A stretch of 64,000 nt of DNA from Caballeronia sordidicola (GCF_000729995.1 NZ_JNFG01000006.1:205717-269716); one strand, 5' to 3'; shown: positions 11,385 to 21,687, counted from the first letter of the stretch. Notes: generated by a model not told the origin, from the letters alone. Numbers and translations: made by a program.

Positions 11385-13385
11385 TCAGGCTACCGCGCCC
11401 GCGCGGCGATTGCGCGACAACCGTTCTTCCGCCTGCTGCAGCGCTTCGGGCAAACCGCGCAGCACAACGATGTCGCTCGCCCGCAGCTTGGTGTCAGGGT
11501 CCGGCGCCACGCCGCGAATGCCGTGCCGGCGAATGGCTGTCACTTCCACGCCGTCGCCCACCAGCCCAAGCTCGTCGAGCGTCCGGCCGACCGCGTCGGC
11601 GTTTTCATCGACGGGAACCGATTGTAGCCGGACCTGCTCGCGCCGCTCATCGTCGTCTTCATCCGCGCCGTGAAAATATCCGCGTAGCAAGCTGTAACGC
11701 TCGTCGCGCATTTCTTCCACCCGTCGGACCACGCGCCGCATCGGCACGCCCATCAGCACCAGCGTATGCGACGCCAGCATCAAGCTGCCTTCCACGATTT
11801 CCGGAATCACTTCCGTCGCGCCCGATGCAATCAGCTTTTCCAGATCGGCGTCATCGACGGTACGCACGATAGTGGGCAACGTGGGCTCCAGTTCGTGGAT
11901 GCTGTGCAGCACGCGCAACGCGGACGGTGTGTTCGCGAAGGTGATCGCGATGGTCGCCGCGCGATGTATGCCGGCTGCGACCAGCGCCTCGCGCCGCCCG
12001 GCATCGCCGTACACCACGCTTTCGCCAGCTGCGGCCGCCGCTGAAACCCGATCCGGGTCCAGGTCGAGCGCGACGTACGACAACCCCTCGTGTTCCAGCA
12101 TCCGCGCCAGATTCTGCCCCGCGCGACCGTAGCCGCAGATGATCACGTGGCCACTCTGCTTGATGCTTTGCGTTGCAATACGCGTCATTTGCAGCGACTG
12201 CCGCAACCATTCAGTGGATGACAACCGGAGCACGATCCGGTCGGCGTTCTGGATGATGAACGGCGCGGCCAGCATGGAAAGCAGCATCGACGACAGGATG
12301 GCTTGCAGCAGCACCGGCTCGACCAGGTGTTTATCGAGGATCAGGTTCAGCAGCACAAAACCGAACTCGCCGGCCTGCGCGAGGTTGAGGCCAGTGCGCA
12401 TCGCCACGCCCGGCGGCGAACCGAACAGCCGCGCGAGGCCGGTGATCATTACGGCTTTCAGAAGGATCGGCAGCACAAAAAACGACGCCACCAGAAACGG
12501 GTGTTCCCAGATCACGCGCGGATTGAGCAGCATGCCCGTGGTGACAAAAAACAGCCCGAGCAGCACGTCGCGGAACGGCTTGATGTCCTCTTCCACCTGA
12601 TGCCGGTAAGGCGTTTCCGCGATCAGCATGCCCGCGATGAACGCGCCGAGCGCGAGCGAAAGGCCGAATTTATCGGTGATGAACGCCGCGCCCAGCGTGA
12701 CCAGCAGCAGGTTCAGCATGAACAATTCTTGGGAGCGCCGACGCGCGACTATATTGAACCAGCGCGTCATGAACTTCTGGCCGATGAACAGCAGCACCGT
12801 CAACGCGACCACGATCTTGACAGCCGCGAGCATGAGCCAGAACGCCAGCTCCTTCGAATTCCCGTTGCCAAACGCGGCAATGATGATCAGCAGCGGCACC
12901 ACGGCCAGATCCTGGAACAGCAGCACGCCGAAGATGTTCCGGCCATGCTCGGATTCCAGTTCGAGCCGCTCGGCGAGCATTTTTGAAACGATGGCGGTAG
13001 ACGACATCGACAATGCGCCGCCCAGCGCGATGCTCGCCTCCCACGACATGTCCGTCCAGAAGTTGGCGATCCACCCGAACAACAGCGCCAGCGCGATCGT
13101 CCCGGCGACCTGGCTAGCGCCGAGGCCGAACACGATCCGGCGCATTGAACGCAATTTCGATAACGAGAACTCGAGCCCGATCGAGAACATCAGGAACACC
13201 ACACCGAATTCGGCCAGATGCTGCGCGCGATCGCTATCCGGGGCGATGCCCGCGGCGTGCGGTCCGACGATGATCCCAACCGCCAGGTAACCCAACATGG
13301 GCGGCAGGTTGAAAAAGCGGAATACGACGACCCCTGCCACTGAACACAGCAGCAATAGCAACGTCATTTCAAGCGGGGAAGTCAT
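11385..13385 (-). CDS. CPA2 monovalent cation:proton antiporter (KefB/KefC-like)
   Basis: I choose the ATG at 13385 (MTSPLEMTLLLLL), which has a GAGGA ten bases upstream. The longer frame to 13484 adds an unlikely Cys/His/Arg-rich leader. The resulting protein is 666 residues: about twelve TM segments of a Na/H-exchanger domain (1-385), then a RCK/TrkA-N domain with the dinucleotide motif GYGRAGQNLARML (about 420), and a TrkA-C domain at the end (PDTKLRASDIVVLRG). Such proteins effect K+ or Na+ efflux in exchange for protons, often gated by nucleotide or glutathione adducts. The glutathione-specific loop of Kef was not verified. Confidence 0.9.
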   Translation of the reverse strand: MTSPLEMTLLLLLCSVAGVVVFRFFNLPPMLGYLAVGIIVGPHAAGIAPDSDRAQHLAEFGVVFLMFSIGLEFSLSKLRSMRRIVFGLGASQVAGTIALALLFGWIANFWTDMSWEASIALGGALSMSSTAIVSKMLAERLELESEHGRNIFGVLLFQDLAVVPLLIIIAAFGNGNSKELAFWLMLAAVKIVVALTVLLFIGQKFMTRWFNIVARRRSQELFMLNLLLVTLGAAFITDKFGLSLALGAFIAGMLIAETPYRHQVEEDIKPFRDVLLGLFFVTTGMLLNPRVIWEHPFLVASFFVLPILLKAVMITGLARLFGSPPGVAMRTGLNLAQAGEFGFVLLNLILDKHLVEPVLLQAILSSMLLSMLAAPFIIQNADRIVLRLSSTEWLRQSLQMTRIATQSIKQSGHVIICGYGRAGQNLARMLEHEGLSYVALDLDPDRVSAAAAAGESVVYGDAGRREALVAAGIHRAATIAITFANTPSALRVLHSIHELEPTLPTIVRTVDDADLEKLIASGATEVIPEIVEGSLMLASHTLVLMGVPMRRVVRRVEEMRDERYSLLRGYFHGADEDDDERREQVRLQSVPVDENADAVGRTLDELGLVGDGVEVTAIRRHGIRGVAPDPDTKLRASDIVVLRGLPEALQQAEERLSRNRRAGAVA

Positions 13386-13554
13386 CCGTCTAGCGTCCTC
13401 GTTTGTCGGCGGATGGCGGCTCGATGAGCACATCCGGATCTTGTGTTTTTTTAACGCGTGCGAGCGATGCACGCAACAAAACACACGGCCTTTCGGGGGC
13501 GGATGAGCGGCTGAAAGCCGCCCGGTGTCCGGCGCGGCGCAAAGATGCCTTTGT

Positions 13555-13560
13555 TATACT
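13555..13560 (+). promoter_or_regulatory. Probable -10 element of kdsD, six bases before its ATG
   Basis: TATACT at 13555-13560 is an excellent sigma-70 -10 hexamer. Transcription would start at about 13567, the A of the kdsD ATG, and no Shine-Dalgarno is present, so the mRNA may be leaderless. The -35 region is weak. Confidence 0.5.
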
Positions 13561-13566
13561 CCGCGC

Positions 13567-14550
13567 ATGATAGCGAAAATCAATGGCGACAGGGCACTCG
13601 CGCTGGCTCGCACCGTGCTCGAAATTGAAGCCGACGCTGTGCGCGGCCTGTCCGCCCATCTCGACGACAACTTCACCGGCGCCGTCGAATTCCTGCTCGG
13701 ATGCAAGGGCCGCGTGGTGGTATCGGGTATCGGCAAATCCGGGCATATCGCCCGCAAATTCGCGGCTACGCTCGCAAGCACTGGCACGCCCGGCTTCTTC
13801 GTTCATCCGGCCGAAGCGAGCCACGGCGACCTCGGCATGGTCACCGCCGACGACGTGTTTATCGCCCTGTCGAACTCGGGCGAAACCTCCGAACTCGTTG
13901 CCATTTTGCCCATCATCAAGCGCCTCGGGGCAAAATTGATCGCCATCACCGGGCGGCCGGAATCAAGCCTCGCGAAACTGGCCGACGTGCACCTGAATGC
14001 GCACGTCGATAAAGAAGCCTGCCCGATGAATCTGTCGCCGACCGCGAGCACGACCGCCGTGCTCGCGTTAAGCGACGCGCTCGCGGTCGCCGTGCTCGAC
14101 GCCCGCGGTTTCGGCCCCGAGGACTTCGCGCGCTCGCATCCGGGCGGCGCACTCGGCCGGCGGCTACTCACTTACGTGCGCGACGTGATGCGCGTCGGGC
14201 CGGAAGTGCCGGAAGTGCCGCTGGACGCCACGGTCTCCGACGCCCTCTTCCAGATCACCGCCAAGCGCATGGGCATGACGGCCGTGGTCAACGAAAAGCG
14301 TCACGTGGAAGGCATCTTCACCGATGGCGACCTGCGCAGGATCCTTCAGCGCGACGGCGATTTCCGCGCGTTGCCGTTGATCGACGTCATGACACGTAAT
14401 CCGCGCACGATCGGTCCGGACCATCTCGCGGTGGAAGCGGTGGAACTGATGGAGCGTTATCGCATCAATCAGATGCTGGTCGTCGATGAAAACGCGATCC
14501 TGATCGGCGCCCTGAACATGCATGACCTCTTTTCCAAGAAGGTAATCTGA
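13567..14550 (+). CDS. kdsD: D-arabinose 5-phosphate isomerase (SIS + CBS)
   Basis: With the ATG at 13567 the protein is 327 residues. An N-terminal SIS domain (about 35-170; GIGKSGHIARKFAATLASTG and ALSNSGETSEL) is followed by two CBS domains (about 200-325; VMRVGPEVPEVPLDATV and VMTRNPRTIGPDHLAVEAV). It converts ribulose 5-phosphate to arabinose 5-phosphate, the first step to Kdo. A frame extends upstream to 13525, but that segment overlaps the likely promoter. The gene heads a kdsD-kdsC-lptC-lptA-lptB cluster. Its stop overlaps the kdsC start (TGATG). Confidence 0.96.
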   Translation: MIAKINGDRALALARTVLEIEADAVRGLSAHLDDNFTGAVEFLLGCKGRVVVSGIGKSGHIARKFAATLASTGTPGFFVHPAEASHGDLGMVTADDVFIALSNSGETSELVAILPIIKRLGAKLIAITGRPESSLAKLADVHLNAHVDKEACPMNLSPTASTTAVLALSDALAVAVLDARGFGPEDFARSHPGGALGRRLLTYVRDVMRVGPEVPEVPLDATVSDALFQITAKRMGMTAVVNEKRHVEGIFTDGDLRRILQRDGDFRALPLIDVMTRNPRTIGPDHLAVEAVELMERYRINQMLVVDENAILIGALNMHDLFSKKVI

Positions 14551-15113
14551 TGTCGACCTTGTCTTTCACGCCGGATATTGCTGTGACGGAAAACGCGCAC
14601 GACCGCGCGAGCCGCGTGAAGCTGATGATTTTCGACATCGATGGCGTATTCACCGACGGCAGCCTGTTTTTCAACGCCGACGGCGACGCCATGAAATCCT
14701 TCAATTCCCTCGACGGCCACGGCGTGAAACTGCTGCAGTCGGCAGGCGTGCAGACGGCGATCATCACCGGGCGCAACTCCGGCATTGTGGCGGCACGGGC
14801 GCGCGAGTTGGGGCTAACTCACCTGCATCAAGGCGTCACCGACAAAACCATTGCACTCGCCGAATTGCTGCAAACCACCGGTATCCCGGCAACCGAATGC
14901 GGCTACATGGGCGACGACTGGCCCGATCTCGCCGTGATGCGGCTGTGCGGTTTCACAGCGGCGCCCGCCAACGCGCATGGAGAAGTGCTGAACCGCGTAC
15001 ATTTCGCCACCTCAAAGCGCGGCGGCGAAGGCGCGGTGCGCGAAGTGTGCGACGCCATCCTGCGCGCGCAGAATCGCTACGACGGCCTGCTTGCCGCGGC
15101 TATCGGAACCTGA
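14550..15113 (+). CDS. kdsC: 3-deoxy-D-manno-octulosonate 8-phosphate phosphatase
   Basis: This 187-residue HAD-superfamily C0-type phosphatase has the nucleophile motif MIFDIDGVFTDG (about 28-39), motif II TAIITGRNSG and the C-terminal metal motif GDDWPDLAVMRLCG. It removes phosphate from Kdo-8-P to give Kdo for the LPS inner core. The start codon overlaps the kdsD stop by one base, indicating translational coupling. The N-terminal about 20 residues form a short extension before the HAD core. Confidence 0.96.
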   Translation: MSTLSFTPDIAVTENAHDRASRVKLMIFDIDGVFTDGSLFFNADGDAMKSFNSLDGHGVKLLQSAGVQTAIITGRNSGIVAARARELGLTHLHQGVTDKTIALAELLQTTGIPATECGYMGDDWPDLAVMRLCGFTAAPANAHGEVLNRVHFATSKRGGEGAVREVCDAILRAQNRYDGLLAAAIGT

Positions 15114-15118
15114 ATCCC

Positions 15119-15718
15119 ATGCAACGACCCAAGAAACTGACGTCGGCGCTGCCCGTGGTCGCGGTGGCAGTACTCGCGGGCATTACCTACTGGCTGATGC
15201 AGGCTACGATGCCCAAGCCCCAGGAACCCGAGCGCCCGAAGGAACACGCGCCCGACTATTTCGCGACCAATTTTTCGGTGTCGGAACTCGACACCACCGG
15301 CACGACGCAATATCGGCTGACCGCGACTTCGATGGTGCATTACGAGGACGATGAAGTCAGCGACCTCACGAAACCCGCGATGCGCATGTTCCAGCCGCTG
15401 CGGCCCACGGTGACGGCAACGTCCGAGCGCGGCACGGTGAACGGCGATGTCTCGATTGTCGACTTGTACGAGAACGCCCACATTTTGCGCGTGGCGGGCT
15501 ACGGCGACCCGCAGATGACGGCGGATTCGGTGCACTTTCGCATCCTTGTGAACGACGATGTCATCGAAACGGAAAAGCCGGTTAAACTTCAGCGCGGTCC
15601 GTCCGTGATGACGGGCGACGGCATGAACTACAACAACGCGACCCGGGTAATGAAGCTGTTTGGGACGGTACGCGGCCAGATCGCCGCCTCCGATACCCTC
15701 GGCACCTCATCCAAATAA
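15119..15718 (+). CDS. lptC: LPS export ABC transporter periplasmic protein LptC
   Basis: The protein begins MQRPKKLTSALPVVAVAV at 15119, five bases after the kdsC stop, and is 199 residues long. A single N-terminal TM anchor (about 9-25) is followed by a periplasmic beta-jellyroll domain typical of LptC (YFATNFSVSELDTTGTTQYRL onward). It receives LPS from LptB2FG and passes it to LptA across the periplasm. The frame is open further upstream, but that part overlaps kdsC and is not coding. Confidence 0.94.
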   Translation: MQRPKKLTSALPVVAVAVLAGITYWLMQATMPKPQEPERPKEHAPDYFATNFSVSELDTTGTTQYRLTATSMVHYEDDEVSDLTKPAMRMFQPLRPTVTATSERGTVNGDVSIVDLYENAHILRVAGYGDPQMTADSVHFRILVNDDVIETEKPVKLQRGPSVMTGDGMNYNNATRVMKLFGTVRGQIAASDTLGTSSK

Positions 15719-15766
15719 CCCCGGCAGTTCCGACGAATTGCGCTTAATCCATTCAAGTGTGACTGC

Positions 15767-16465
15767 ATGAACAAACCGTTTCTCCGACCCGAATCCGGCC
15801 GTCTGTGCGCAGCGCGCGCTGCTTTTTTGCGCCGCGCCGCACGTATCGTGCAATTCGGGATCGCGGCAATAAGCGTGGCGCTGCCCGTGGCGATATTTGC
15901 CCCGGCCGCGCACGCCGAACGCGCCGACAACGACAAGCCGCTGAACATTGAAGCGGACAACATGACCTATGACGACCTGAAGCAGGTCAACATTTTCACC
16001 GGGCACGTTGTCGCGACCAAAGGCACGATCATCATCAAGGCCGACCGTGTCGACGTAACGCAGGATCCGCAGGGGTATCAGTACGCGACCGGCACGTCCA
16101 CCGGCGGCAACCTGTCCTATTTCCGCCAGAAACGCGATGGCCTTGACGAATATATCGAAGGTAATGCGGTGCGGATCGACTACGACGGCAAGCAGGATCT
16201 CACCACGCTGACCACGCGCGCCGTGGTGCGCCGTCTCGTGGGCCTCACAAAAATCCAGGACGAAGTACACGGCAGTGTGATTACCTACGACGGCCAGAAA
16301 GACTTCTACACGGCGAAAGCCGGACCTGACGTCGCCGGCCCGGGTAACCCGACCGGCCGCGTACGGGCCATGCTCGCCCCGCGTAACGGCGGCGCCGCGC
16401 CGCTGACCGGCGCGCCGGCCACCTTGACGCCGTCCACCAAGATGCAAGGAACGCAGCAGCCGTGA
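15767..16465 (+). CDS. lptA: LPS transport periplasmic protein LptA
   Basis: The protein has 232 residues. A long basic N-terminus and hydrophobic stretch end in APAAHA (about residue 48), so it is a Sec-exported protein. The OstA/LptA domain follows ([21 protein letters not shown]). It forms the periplasmic bridge carrying LPS from LptC to LptD. The C-terminal about 45 residues are Pro/Ala/Gly-rich and probably flexible. The stop overlaps the lptB GTG start (GTGA). Confidence 0.95.
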   Translation: MNKPFLRPESGRLCAARAAFLRRAARIVQFGIAAISVALPVAIFAPAAHAERADNDKPLNIEADNMTYDDLKQVNIFTGHVVATKGTIIIKADRVDVTQDPQGYQYATGTSTGGNLSYFRQKRDGLDEYIEGNAVRIDYDGKQDLTTLTTRAVVRRLVGLTKIQDEVHGSVITYDGQKDFYTAKAGPDVAGPGNPTGRVRAMLAPRNGGAAPLTGAPATLTPSTKMQGTQQP

Positions 16466-17244
16466 ATTCGCCCGCCATGCCTCACCGTAAGCCGGCCGGC
16501 ACGAGCAGTTCGCTCACCGTCCGCAACCTGAAGAAACGCTACGGCTCGCGCACGGTCGTGAAAGACGTCTCGCTCGATGTAAAAAGCGGCGAAGTGGTCG
16601 GGCTGCTCGGGCCGAACGGCGCGGGCAAGACGACGTCCTTTTATATGATCGTCGGGCTGGTGCCGCTGGATGCAGGCGAAATCCTGCTCGATGGCACGTC
16701 GATCAGCCTGCTGCCCATTCACAAGCGTGCGCGCCTCGGGCTATCGTATCTGCCGCAGGAAGCGTCCGTGTTCCGCAAGCTCACCGTCGAGCAGAACATT
16801 CGTGCGGTGCTTGAACTGCAGACGGACGAAAGCGAAAAACCGCTCTCCAAGCAGGCCATTACGGACCGCGCGGAAGCGTTGCTGGACGAACTTCAGATCG
16901 CACATCTACGTGAAAACCCGGCGTTGTCGCTATCGGGCGGCGAACGGCGGCGGGTGGAAATCGCCCGTGCGCTCGCGACTAATCCGGCGTTTATCCTGCT
17001 GGATGAACCCTTCGCCGGCGTCGACCCGATCGCCGTGCTCGAAATCCAGAAGATCGTGAAGTTCCTGAAGCAGCGCAACATTGGCGTGCTGATCACGGAC
17101 CACAACGTGCGCGAGACGCTCGGCATCTGCGATCATGCTTACATCATCAGCGACGGCAGCGTGCTCGCAGCAGGCGCGCCAAGCGATATCATCGAAAATG
17201 AGAGCGTGCGGCGCGTTTATCTCGGCGAACATTTCCGCATGTGA
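16462..17244 (+). CDS. lptB: LPS export ABC transporter ATP-binding protein
   Basis: This 260-residue ABC ATPase has Walker [11 protein letters not shown] (about 52-61), the Q-loop in [11 protein letters not shown], signature [10 protein letters not shown] and Walker [14 protein letters not shown] followed by the H-loop ITDHNVRE. It drives LPS extraction from the inner membrane with LptF/LptG. The start is GTG at 16462, overlapping the lptA stop. An in-frame ATG five codons later is possible. The N-terminal [16 protein letters not shown] extension is slightly longer than in E. coli. Confidence 0.97.
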   Translation: MNSPAMPHRKPAGTSSSLTVRNLKKRYGSRTVVKDVSLDVKSGEVVGLLGPNGAGKTTSFYMIVGLVPLDAGEILLDGTSISLLPIHKRARLGLSYLPQEASVFRKLTVEQNIRAVLELQTDESEKPLSKQAITDRAEALLDELQIAHLRENPALSLSGGERRRVEIARALATNPAFILLDEPFAGVDPIAVLEIQKIVKFLKQRNIGVLITDHNVRETLGICDHAYIISDGSVLAAGAPSDIIENESVRRVYLGEHFRM

Positions 17245-17315
17245 GCGCGGGGGTAAGGCGTCCGTCCCTTGCAACACCGTTGTGGACGGCGTCCCGCGCC
17301 GCCAGCAAATCTTAC

Positions 17316-17345
17316 GTGCCGCCCGCGAGGCGGCACTTGTTTTTG
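17316..17345 (+). terminator. Intrinsic terminator after lptB
   Basis: A perfect 8-bp stem GTGCCGCC / GGCGGCAC with a 5-nt loop is followed by TTGTTTTT. It separates the LPS gene run from rpoN. Confidence 0.8.
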
Positions 17346-17405
17346 GTCGATCCCCGCGAGGTGTCGCGCCCGTGGCAAACTCTCTACAATGATTAAAACC
17401 TTGCC

Positions 17406-18935
17406 ATGAAAGCCAGCCTCCAACTCCGCCTGTCGCAGCATCTTGCGCTGACCCCACAACTGCAGCAGTCCATCCGGCTGCTACAGCTGTCGACGCTTGA
17501 ACTGCAGCAGGAGGTCGCGATGGCTGTCGCGCAAAATCCGCTGCTCGAGAACGAGGACGACTGGACGACCAGCCCGCTGCGCGTGGCAGCGGACGGCTCG
17601 CTGATCACGTCGGGGGCGTCGGTAAACGCGCCCGATCCAATGATGAGCAACGGCACGTCGTCGAGCAGTAGCAGCAGCACGACCACTACCGACCGCTCCG
17701 AAAACGGCGAGCCTCAGGGTGTAGACGAATACAACGGCATGAGTTCGTCGGACAACGGACCGGATTCGAGTTCGTGGAACCTGGAAGATTACGGCCGCTC
17801 GAACAGCGGTTCGGACGACGACGACCTGCCACCGCTGCAGATCCACGAATCCACGACTACGCTGCGCGACCACCTGACTTCGCAACTGCGCATGACGAAG
17901 GCGAATCAGCGCGATCGTGCGCTGATCACATTCCTGATCGAATCGCTCGATGAAGACGGGTACCTCACGTCATCGCTCGAGGAAGTGAAGGCGGATTTGC
18001 CAGATGAGTTGGAAGTCGATGTCGACGAACTGAGCGCGGCGCTCGCGCTGCTGCAGAGTTTCGATCCACCGGGAGTGGGCGGCCGCTCGGCGTCAGAATG
18101 CCTGAAGCTGCAGTTGCTGCGCCTGGAGCCATCGCCCATCCGCACGCTGGCGCTCGATATTGTGATGCATCATCTGGAACTGCTGGCGGCGCGCGATTTC
18201 ACGCGTTTGCGCAAGCAGCTCAAGGCGTCCGACGACGCCTTGCGCGATGCCCATTTGCTGATTCGTTCACTGGAACCGTTCCCGGGCGCCGCATTCGGGA
18301 AGAGCGAAGCCGATTACGTGGTTCCTGACATCCTGGTGCGCAAGATGTCCAGCGGCTGGACGGCAGAATTGAATCCGGAAATCGTGCCGCGGCTTCGCAT
18401 CAATCACCTCTATGCGAATATTTTGCGCAACAATCGCGGCGATCCGGGCAGTGGTTCGTTGCGTCAGCAGCTTCAGGAAGCGCGCTGGCTGATCAAGAAT
18501 ATTCAACAAAGATTCGAGACGATTCTTCGCGTTGCACAAGCCATTGTGGAGCGTCAGAAGAACTTTTTTGCGCACGGCGAAATTGCAATGCGGCCCTTGG
18601 TTTTGAGGGAGATTGCTGATACGCTGGGTTTACACGAATCCACTGTCTCACGTGTGACAACCGGTAAGTACATGCTGACCCCATTCGGGACGCTTGAATT
18701 TAAGTACTTCTTCGGATCGCACGTTTCAACCGACACGGGTGGCGCGGCATCGTCTACGGCGATCCGGGCACTCATCAAGCAACTGATAGGAGCCGAAGAC
18801 TCAAAATCTCCTCTTTCAGACAGCCGCATCGCAGAGTTGCTGGCAGAACAGGGATTCGTGGTCGCGCGCCGCACGGTGGCCAAATATCGCGAAGCTCTGA
18901 GAATCCCGGCAGTGAATTTGCGAAAGTCTCTGTAG
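17406..18935 (+). CDS. rpoN: RNA polymerase sigma-54 factor
   Basis: The protein has 509 residues. The Gln/Leu-rich activator-interacting region is at 1-50 ([20 protein letters not shown]). An unusually Ser/Thr/Asp-rich acidic linker (about 75-140) is followed by the core-binding and central domains and the C-terminal DNA-binding region with the RpoN box [12 protein letters not shown] near residue 488. It directs RNA polymerase to -24/-12 promoters that need enhancer-binding ATPases. A TACAAT at 17385-17390 could be its own -10. It keeps its usual neighbours lptB upstream and hpf, ptsN downstream. Confidence 0.97.
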   Translation: MKASLQLRLSQHLALTPQLQQSIRLLQLSTLELQQEVAMAVAQNPLLENEDDWTTSPLRVAADGSLITSGASVNAPDPMMSNGTSSSSSSSTTTTDRSENGEPQGVDEYNGMSSSDNGPDSSSWNLEDYGRSNSGSDDDDLPPLQIHESTTTLRDHLTSQLRMTKANQRDRALITFLIESLDEDGYLTSSLEEVKADLPDELEVDVDELSAALALLQSFDPPGVGGRSASECLKLQLLRLEPSPIRTLALDIVMHHLELLAARDFTRLRKQLKASDDALRDAHLLIRSLEPFPGAAFGKSEADYVVPDILVRKMSSGWTAELNPEIVPRLRINHLYANILRNNRGDPGSGSLRQQLQEARWLIKNIQQRFETILRVAQAIVERQKNFFAHGEIAMRPLVLREIADTLGLHESTVSRVTTGKYMLTPFGTLEFKYFFGSHVSTDTGGAASSTAIRALIKQLIGAEDSKSPLSDSRIAELLAEQGFVVARRTVAKYREALRIPAVNLRKSL

Positions 18936-18960
18936 CCCGCTGCATGTTGCGGCGGGCCTT
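18935..18960 (+). terminator. Weak hairpin after rpoN
   Basis: GCCCGC / GCGGGC with an 11-nt loop starts at the rpoN stop and is followed by only CTTT. It may give partial termination or mRNA stability rather than a full stop. Confidence 0.35.
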
Positions 18961-19109
18961 TACCGGCCGCGTCGCGAAAGCGCGAGCGAGCCGGCCGATG
19001 CGATTCCCGATCTGTACCACCGTTCAACTGAATGGGCACGTACGGGCAAGCAGCGACCGGTTTGAGCAGCGTGATAGCGTCCAGGCGGCCATTAGCTTGG
19101 AGAGCAACT

Positions 19110-19469
19110 ATGAATCTGCAGATCAGTGGACACCATCTCGAATTGACGCCTGCGTTGCGAGAATATGTGATCACCAAACTGGATAGAGTGCTACGGCACT
19201 TCGATCAGGTGATCGATGGCAGTGTGGTCCTCTCGGTCGATAATCATAGGGAAAAGGACAAGCGGCAAAAGGTCGAAATCAACTTGCACCTGAAGGGCAA
19301 GGACATTTTCATCGAGAGTTGTGACGTTGATATGTACGCGGCCATCGACCTGATGGTCGACAAGCTGGACCGGCAAGTGCTCCGCCACAAGGACAAGATC
19401 CAGGGCCATGCACACGCCACGATGAAATACGGGCACGAACCGCAGGAGAGCGAAGTTCCGGCGCCGTAA
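19110..19469 (+). CDS. hpf: Ribosome hibernation-promoting factor (HPF/RaiA family)
   Basis: With the ATG at 19110 (Shine-Dalgarno TTGGAGAG) the protein has 119 residues and starts [20 protein letters not shown], the standard HPF start. The frame is open upstream to 19032 but without a ribosome site. The sigma-54 modulation/S30EA fold spans about 1-100, followed by a short charged tail, so it is the short-type HPF, not the long form. It binds the 30S decoding region and helps form inactive 100S ribosomes in stationary phase. Confidence 0.94.
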   Translation: MNLQISGHHLELTPALREYVITKLDRVLRHFDQVIDGSVVLSVDNHREKDKRQKVEINLHLKGKDIFIESCDVDMYAAIDLMVDKLDRQVLRHKDKIQGHAHATMKYGHEPQESEVPAP

Positions 19470-19640
19470 GGGTTCCCGTAGGGTCCGTGAACGGTTAGAG
19501 GAACGATTCAAATGGGTTGAACGACGCATCGGCTGGAGGTTTTATCGATGCGTCGGATTCCGGAGCAATGTGGACCGGAATCCATCGGTCCGATAGCCGG
19601 CACGAGTCGCCCGAAGGAGCCGCTTGAAGCCGCCTGGAAG

Positions 19641-19670
19641 AGCCGCCTGTAAGCAGGCGGCTTTTTTTGT
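19641..19670 (+). terminator. Strong intrinsic terminator after hpf
   Basis: AGCCGCCTG / CAGGCGGCT with a 4-5 nt loop is followed by seven T. It lies about 170 bp after the hpf stop, so ptsN needs its own promoter. Confidence 0.85.
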
Positions 19671-19978
19671 CGCCGCCGATTTCGGGCGGTTTTTTGCTGC
19701 AATACGGGTCAACTGGCGCGCAGCAGCAAGCGTTGTGTTATGAGCAACAAACGCGTTCAGTGTATGGCGCGCCGCACCATCGTTTGATTGCGCTGTTCTA
19801 TAATGGTCCGGTCAGTCGGTCAGTACCGAGCTTAGTACCGGGTACCGGGGTTGTTAATCGGAGTGAAGCGAGACTTTGGTCTCCCGCGCATTCCTTACCA
19901 AAATCGCCGTGAGCGTTTCGTGCAGGTTCTGCAACCGCCACGACGAGGAGAATTCAGGCCACGCATCTGCCTGCCAAC
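19671..19978 (+). promoter_or_regulatory. Probable ptsN promoter and leader region
   Basis: A perfect TATAAT is at 19799-19804 with no good -35. Directly after it are two perfect tandem octamers CGGTCAGT (19809-19824) and a duplicated AGTACCG, so a transcript starting here would have a repetitive, structured leader of about 170 nt. No ORF is convincing. Confidence 0.45.
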
Positions 19979-20434
19979 ATGAATCGTTTAGCCAAATTTC
20001 TTCCCCTCGAAAATGTCGTCCTCGGACTGTCCGTCACTAGCAAGAAACGTGTATTCGAGCAAGCGGGCCTGATCTTCGAGAACCAGAACGGCATTGGCCG
20101 CAGTATCGTCACCGACAATCTCTTTGCGCGCGAGCGCCTTGGCTCGACCGGTCTCGGTGAAGGTGTCGCCATTCCTCACGGACGCATCAAGGGCCTGAAG
20201 CATCCGCTCGCCGCCTTCGTGCGCCTGGCTGAGCCGATCGCTTTCGAATCGCCGGACGGGCAGCCCGTATCGCTGCTGATCTTCCTGCTGGTGCCCGAAC
20301 AGGCCACGCAACAGCACCTCGAAATTCTCTCGGAAATAGCGCAGCTGCTGTCCGACCGGGATGCACGCGAACGCCTGAATACTGAAGAAAACCGTGAAGC
20401 GCTGTATCAGGTGCTCACGCAATGGCAGCCCTGA
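19979..20434 (+). CDS. ptsN: PTS nitrogen-regulatory EIIA (EIIA-Ntr)
   Basis: This 151-residue PTS EIIA type-2 domain has the phosphorylatable His in GEGVAIPHGRIKGLK (about residue 65). Its phosphorylation by EI-Ntr and NPr-type HPr makes it a regulator of K+ transport, stress and sigma-54 functions rather than a sugar transporter. It lies between hpf and hprK, as usual in beta-proteobacteria. No HPr or EI gene is in this cluster. Confidence 0.95.
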   Translation: MNRLAKFLPLENVVLGLSVTSKKRVFEQAGLIFENQNGIGRSIVTDNLFARERLGSTGLGEGVAIPHGRIKGLKHPLAAFVRLAEPIAFESPDGQPVSLLIFLLVPEQATQQHLEILSEIAQLLSDRDARERLNTEENREALYQVLTQWQP

Positions 20435-20621
20435 GCTCTCCCGAGCCAGGTCTTGTGCTGGACTTGATGCCAGATCCGGCGCGAAGACCAGGCCGAACGG
20501 CCCTCTCGCGCCGGCGGCCCTTCTAGCGCACAATCAGTCCTATTGAGCGGAGCATTGAAGAGACCAAACCCGGCTCTCCAATTGCGCCATGCTCGCGGCC
20601 TCTCTCGGAGTTCCGGCCCTC

Positions 20622-21590
20622 ATGGATACGTCCAGCATCAACGCCCAGAGCATTTTTGACGACAACGCAGCCGCGCTGAAACTGAGCTGGCTCACGGGAC
20701 ACGAAGGCTGGGAGCGCGGCTTCTCGACCGAAACCGTTGCCAATGCAACCTCAAGCGCCGATCTCGTCGGGCACTTGAACCTGATTCACCCCAACCGTAT
20801 CCAGGTACTCGGCGACGCCGAAATCACCTACTACCAGCGTCAGTCCGACGAAGACCGGTCGCGCAACATGGCCGAACTGATCGCGCTTGAACCACCCTTC
20901 CTGGTGGTTGCCGGCGAAGTCGGCGCACCGCCTGAACTGGTTCTACGCTGCACCCGCTCGTCCACGCCGCTTTTTACCACGCGCATGTCCGCGGCGGCGG
21001 TGATCGACAGCCTGCGGCTCTACATGTCGCGGATTTTGGCTCCCCGCGCCACGCTGCATGGCGTGTTCCTCGACATCCTCGGCATGGGTGTGCTACTGAC
21101 CGGTGACTCCGGTCTCGGCAAAAGCGAACTCGGACTCGAGTTGATCAGCCGCGGTCACGGTCTTGTCGCTGACGACGCCGTAGACTTCGTGCGCCTCGGT
21201 CCGGATTTTGTCGAAGGCAGATGCCCGCCGCTGCTGCAGAACCTGCTTGAAGTCCGCGGCCTCGGTCTGCTTGATATCAAGACCATCTTTGGGGAAACCG
21301 CCGTTCGGCGGAAAATGAAGCTCAAGTTGATCGTTCAACTGGTGCGTCGTCCAGACGGTGAATTTCAGCGGCTGCCGCTCGAAAGCCAGGCGGTCGACGT
21401 GCTCGGCCTGCCGATCAGCAAGGTCACTATCCAGGTGGCTGCCGGCCGAAACCTCGCTGTACTGGTCGAAGCTGCGGTGCGCAACACGATCCTGCAATTA
21501 CGGGGTATCGACACCTTGCGCGACTTCATGGACCGTCAACGCCTTGCGATGCAGGACCCCGAGAGCCAGTTCCCCGGCAAGCTGATTTGA
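20622..21590 (+). CDS. hprK: HPr kinase/phosphorylase
   Basis: Starting at the ATG at 20622 ([15 protein letters not shown]), the protein is 322 residues. This start has CGGAG upstream, while the longer frame from 20589 has no clear site. The C-terminal catalytic domain carries Walker [15 protein letters not shown] (about 153-166) and the HprK signature [16 protein letters not shown]. It phosphorylates HPr on the regulatory Ser and reverses this. Together with ptsN and rapZ it forms a conserved regulatory PTS cluster. Confidence 0.96.
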   Translation: MDTSSINAQSIFDDNAAALKLSWLTGHEGWERGFSTETVANATSSADLVGHLNLIHPNRIQVLGDAEITYYQRQSDEDRSRNMAELIALEPPFLVVAGEVGAPPELVLRCTRSSTPLFTTRMSAAAVIDSLRLYMSRILAPRATLHGVFLDILGMGVLLTGDSGLGKSELGLELISRGHGLVADDAVDFVRLGPDFVEGRCPPLLQNLLEVRGLGLLDIKTIFGETAVRRKMKLKLIVQLVRRPDGEFQRLPLESQAVDVLGLPISKVTIQVAAGRNLAVLVEAAVRNTILQLRGIDTLRDFMDRQRLAMQDPESQFPGKLI

Positions 21591-21687
21591 CGAACTAAGC
21601 AGGCAAGACCGGCGGCAACGAGCACTGAGCCGCCGCCCGGACCCGAATTTTTGCGTGCTTTTACATCGAGCGAACGAGTCCTTATTC

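Noticed and set aside
13386..13484. Upstream extension of the CPA2 antiporter
   Set aside because: The added 33 residues are Cys/His/Arg-rich and unlike a membrane protein start, and the ATG at 13385 has a good Shine-Dalgarno.
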